The notes beneath the pieces were generated by a model that ran no database searches, was not told where the DNA came from, and worked only from the letters and a program-made list of their open reading frames with translations. A program made the position numbers and the translations under genes. Positions 60,701-64,000 of a stretch of DNA of 64,000 bases are shown here, piece after piece (the first letter of the stretch is position 1; every line of letters starts with the position of its first letter). The stretch is from Helopsaltes ochotensis (taxonomy: Eukaryota > Chordata > Aves > Passeriformes > Locustellidae), in assembly GCA_013400155.1 (NCBI GenBank), contig VXBM01000026.1, positions 648,349-712,348 of the forward strand, given 5' to 3'.

Positions 60701-62010
60701 GGAAAGTGGTAGAAGATTGGAACTGAAGACCGGAGAGCCTTAACATGCTATTGGGATTCCTTTTGGCATGAGAGAAGCACCTATATTTTTTACATGTAGC
60801 TATCACATATATAAGTAATGATAGGATGGCAGTAAAGATAAATGACTCAGGGGAGGCTAGGTACTTTCTCAAAAGCCATGGATTGACAGAAAATATCTGC
60901 ATTTTACCTTTAGCATGTGACTGCAAAGAAAAGGTTGGCAATGCAAAAATCATTTCTCTTATTGACGTTATATATCCATGTTTCTGAGAGAGTTCTGATG
61001 TTAACACTACTGTCAAAAGCTTTAGTGAAGACCTGAAATAATCACCAAGTAGATCCTTCAAAAACATGAAATCAGTCTGGGGTTTGAACTTTTTCTCTTG
61101 TGATTCCACCAGCAACACAGTGGAACCACAAAAGTTCAGCTGCTTTTTTCTTCCTTGTTGTGGTACTCCTGCCCCAGGAGTTCCATATTATTGCATTATA
61201 TGTAAAATGTTTCTGGCTCCAGAAGACAGGAAGAAACCCAGCCTCTACTTTTAATGACAAGAGGTGCTCAATGTTCAGTGATCTTAGACTTCAAGGAAGA
61301 AATATACTGTACTTAGGAAGACTTGCACAATTGCCTGGCTTCTGATCGAAATGGGGGAATCCAAAGAGACTGTGCAGTTAAAAGAGTGCTGGCACAGCAC
61401 ATGGCACAAGAATGCACTGGTTTTACTCTACTGAGACTATTTAATGCCTCTTGTAAATCCATGCTCGTCCACCCCCCTTAATTTGCATACTTGCCAACAG
61501 CCTTGCTGAAGTCAAGCTAAGCATGCAGGCAGGGTTAGTCTAACTCACCTGTGAAACGCTGAGAAAGAAAATATTCTTTTCTTCTACTGCATTTAGCGTT
61601 CCATTACCAAAAATATTCAATTAGACCTTTATTTATTTAGAATTAGTAATTAGTCACATGGGTCTTCAGCTCATTTGTGCATACAATTATCTTCAATTCA
61701 CAATCCTGTTGGCTTTTAACACATGATCACGGGGAAGGATGCCATACATCCTCAGGCTGTCCTTTGACATGTCTGTATTCCTGAGACAAAGGTGACTCTA
61801 ATGAAAGAATCACTAAACTTCTGGTGGCTAAGAAAGCCACAGAGAAAAAAGAATTAATCATTTATCAGGAATGGCATCTCACTCTTCTGCAAAACTGGGA
61901 AAATCTTCTCAAAGAAGTGAGCTTTACATCAAAAAAGCCTTGTTCTTTTAATCTTGTTTAGAGGAAAATAAAATTTCCAGATCCACCTTACTTCCTTCAC
62001 TTTCATCTTT
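57791..62010. other. Intergenic sequence, no supported gene
   Basis: Frames such as 58239-58520, 60119-60436, 59881-60273 and 60690-61118 (the latter two minus) lack domains, start context or splice structure and overlap frames on the opposite strand. I recognise no transposon with confidence here. Confidence 0.65.
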
Positions 62011-62016
62011 CTTTAA

Positions 62017-62900
62017 GTGCTAAAAGAGTTCAAAACTGGACACTATTCTCCAGCTGAAGATCACATCTGCACTGAGCAGAGGAAGAAAACTTCATCAACA
62101 TTGCAGACAAAGGACATTTTAAAAATACACTTCAGTACAATATTTGCCTTTTTTGCCATATCATTAACTCATATTCACTGTAACTTCCATATCATCTCCA
62201 TGGCTTTTGTGGTGTTGCAGCTATTTCCAGGTTTGTGGGGATTGAAATGCAGGTTCTCATTTCTGAGAGAAAAAAAGTGTAGGTTTTTTCTTTATGAGCT
62301 CACCCAGTGTTTTTTTTCTTATCTCCTTCTTCAAGACATCAAGTACGATCTAGAAGCTAAATCTGTCCTGAAAATTGTGTGCAGCTCTCTTAGCTTGGTG
62401 TTTTCTGCAAATTTAATAAATATGCTATTTACTTCATCAGCCATATTTCACTGAAATTTACTCTGAATGAATATTAAACACTAATACCAGGTCCATGGCA
62501 GATCTCTGGGACATTCTCTCTTGAAACATACTTCAGTGTGACAGTGATCTACTAATTATTCCCTTTAGTTTTTGAAGTGGCTTAGGACTGATGTACCCAG
62601 AGTGTATTTTCCTTGTGTGCTTATGGGAATTCCATGCGTAACCATGACAAAAATTTCCCTGAAGTTGTGATTTACAGACTCTTATTCCTTCTTCCCTAAT
62701 CCACAAGGTCTGTTATCCTGTCACAGAAAGAAATTAGGCTGGTTTAATACAATTTGTACTTGACAAATCCCATTTGTCCTTGCAGCTTGTTTGAGTATTT
62801 GTTCCTTTAGTCTCTGGCTCTTCCTTTCCCTGCTTTCCAAAGATAAGCTTTACATTTATCATTTTCCAGGCTTATCCTGTGTAACTTACCTGGCACACAT
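62017..62900 (-). mobile_element. CR1-type LINE, antisense reverse-transcriptase remnant
   Basis: Read on the minus strand from high to low coordinates, CR1 ORF2 landmarks appear in order. About 62768-62702 gives TSLISFCDRITDLVD (consensus TNLISFYDKVTRLVD). About 62515-62485 gives VPEICHGPG at the VPQGSVLGP position. About 62413-62393 gives IKFAENTK where the catalytic FADDTK motif belongs, so both catalytic Asp residues are lost. About 62070-62025 resembles the LEYCVQF region. Spacing between landmarks is near that of the family. Stops and frameshifts are frequent, so it is dead. The N-terminal edge is uncertain and decay may extend to about 63050. The consensus is from memory. Confidence 0.8.
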
Positions 62901-64000
62901 TTCATTACTTGCTTTCATCTCCAGCTTCCTCTGAAGGTGAGATTTGGTCAACTTCACCGGTCATCAAGCAGCACTCTTTTAAGCTGACACACTCCTGGGC
63001 ACTTTGTAATGTGCATGATCAATGGCTCCAGAAGAGGTTTGGAGCACTCCCTCAGTGCTAACTATCCTTATTTCACAGAAGATATCAGTGCTCACACTTG
63101 TGGATAAACTACAGCCACAGCTGCCTTAGTCTCCACAACCACAGCACCACTTGTCTGCTCTGCTTTGCTCAGCCACAGCCTGCAGTAGCCCACGGTAATT
63201 TTGTTCCTCCACCTGAACAACCACAAACTCCAAATTTCAAAGTCATCTTTGAGGCAGGTCACTTCTTGGATTTTGATTTAATTTAAGAAATGCCATGCCA
63301 CCAATACAGCACAAACAATTGTGGTTTTTAAAGGACGAAAGGGTCAAGTTTCACAGTCTGCTTCAATCTTCCAACAACTCACCAGACCCTGTCTCCCATC
63401 CTGGCTCCTCTCACCCTTTTGGTCTTTTCACCAGGCCCTACCTATGCCTTGTGAAGCACAATGTTGGAGAAATATGCAAGGTGGAAAACCCAGGAGGGTG
63501 TGGAAGATGATGAATGAGGCAGCTGTGAAAAGAGCGGTATGGAACATCTGTGGTGGTGCATTCCACCCACAGCCCACCTACACTGCCTCCCATCCCCCCT
63601 ATTCAATTTCTGTTGCAGCATGAAGCAGAATTTAGGAAGTTATAGCTGACTTGAAAAAATTACAGACTGTGTTCAGAACCATTGATTTCATCAGTTCAAA
63701 AACAAGACAGGAGATGACGACTTACTATGGATTATTGGTGCTTAAATGCCAGCATGGCCCCACTAACAGCTGCAGTACCCAGTGCTGCAAACCCAGCAGC
63801 CACACTGCAAGTAGCCACACGTCCATGGATGGCAGCACTAGATAGAAAAGATATGATCTTTATGGTCTCCTTACAGGAAGACAATAAAGAGAAATTTGCT
63901 TTTACTTGGGAAAGGTGTACAGTGTACCTTTAGCAGACTCCCATGGGGGTATAAACATTCACCCATGACTGCTCATGCTGTGCTTGCTGAACTTTCTGAA
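62901..64000. other. Intergenic sequence at the window end
   Basis: I see no gene here. Short frames (63098-63286, 63295-63510, 63321-63623, 63727-63933) overlap one another in different phases and carry no recognisable domain. The first 150 bases may continue the CR1 remnant. Confidence 0.6.

Noticed and set aside
62017..62454. 145-codon + frame as a possible gene
   Set aside because: Lies on the strand opposite a CR1 reverse-transcriptase remnant whose landmarks explain the sequence.
1..64000. Bacterial-type features: operons, CRISPR arrays, riboswitches, Shine-Dalgarno sites
   Set aside because: The sequence is plainly vertebrate nuclear DNA with spliced exons; no regularly spaced repeats or dense coding exist.

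Overview
This is a vertebrate nuclear genomic window, most likely from a bird or another sauropsid. It is AT-leaning and gene-poor. The recognisable transposons are decayed CR1-type LINE fragments and a few fossil SINE/MITE-like pieces; I saw no Alu-like or clear L1 sequence. The species cannot be fixed by eye.

One protein-coding gene can be supported: the 3' half of KLHL14 (kelch-like 14, Printor) on the + strand. Seven coding exons (4280-4401, 31063-31152, 35633-35711, 41655-41845, 42012-42170, 44915-45072, 45535-45675) join in frame with compatible phases. They encode about 312 residues, the complete six-bladed kelch propeller ending in ...CVPYNK-stop. The exons for the N-terminal BTB and BACK domains must lie before base 1. 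A 3' UTR of about 2.5 kb runs to an ATTAAA signal at 48178-48183. All splice sites follow GT-AG except the 166-bp intron after the fourth exon, which needs a GC-AG pair.

Layout. 1-4279 is the 3' part of an upstream intron. 4402-31062 is a 26.7-kb intron holding a CpG-rich, promoter-like block (about 20.09-20.86 kb) split by a 44-base T run, a G/T-only tract (26.5-26.75 kb), a CR1 tail at 14.05-14.35 kb and two stretches that look like conserved regulatory DNA. 31153-45534 holds the remaining exons and introns, with a CR1 fragment at 33.3-33.86 kb. 45676-48200 is the 3' UTR, which contains a fossil inverted-repeat element. 48.2-64 kb is intergenic, with no supported gene, a candidate regulatory block at 57.3-57.8 kb and a CR1 reverse-transcriptase remnant at 62.0-62.9 kb.

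I found no CRISPR array, operon, tRNA or rRNA gene, and nothing that amounts to a new biological system. The best leads are the GC-AG intron beside a symmetric, weakly spliced exon of about one kelch blade, and the intronic CpG-rich block, which could drive a kelch-only transcript. Family-level statements come from memory; nothing was searched or aligned by computer.
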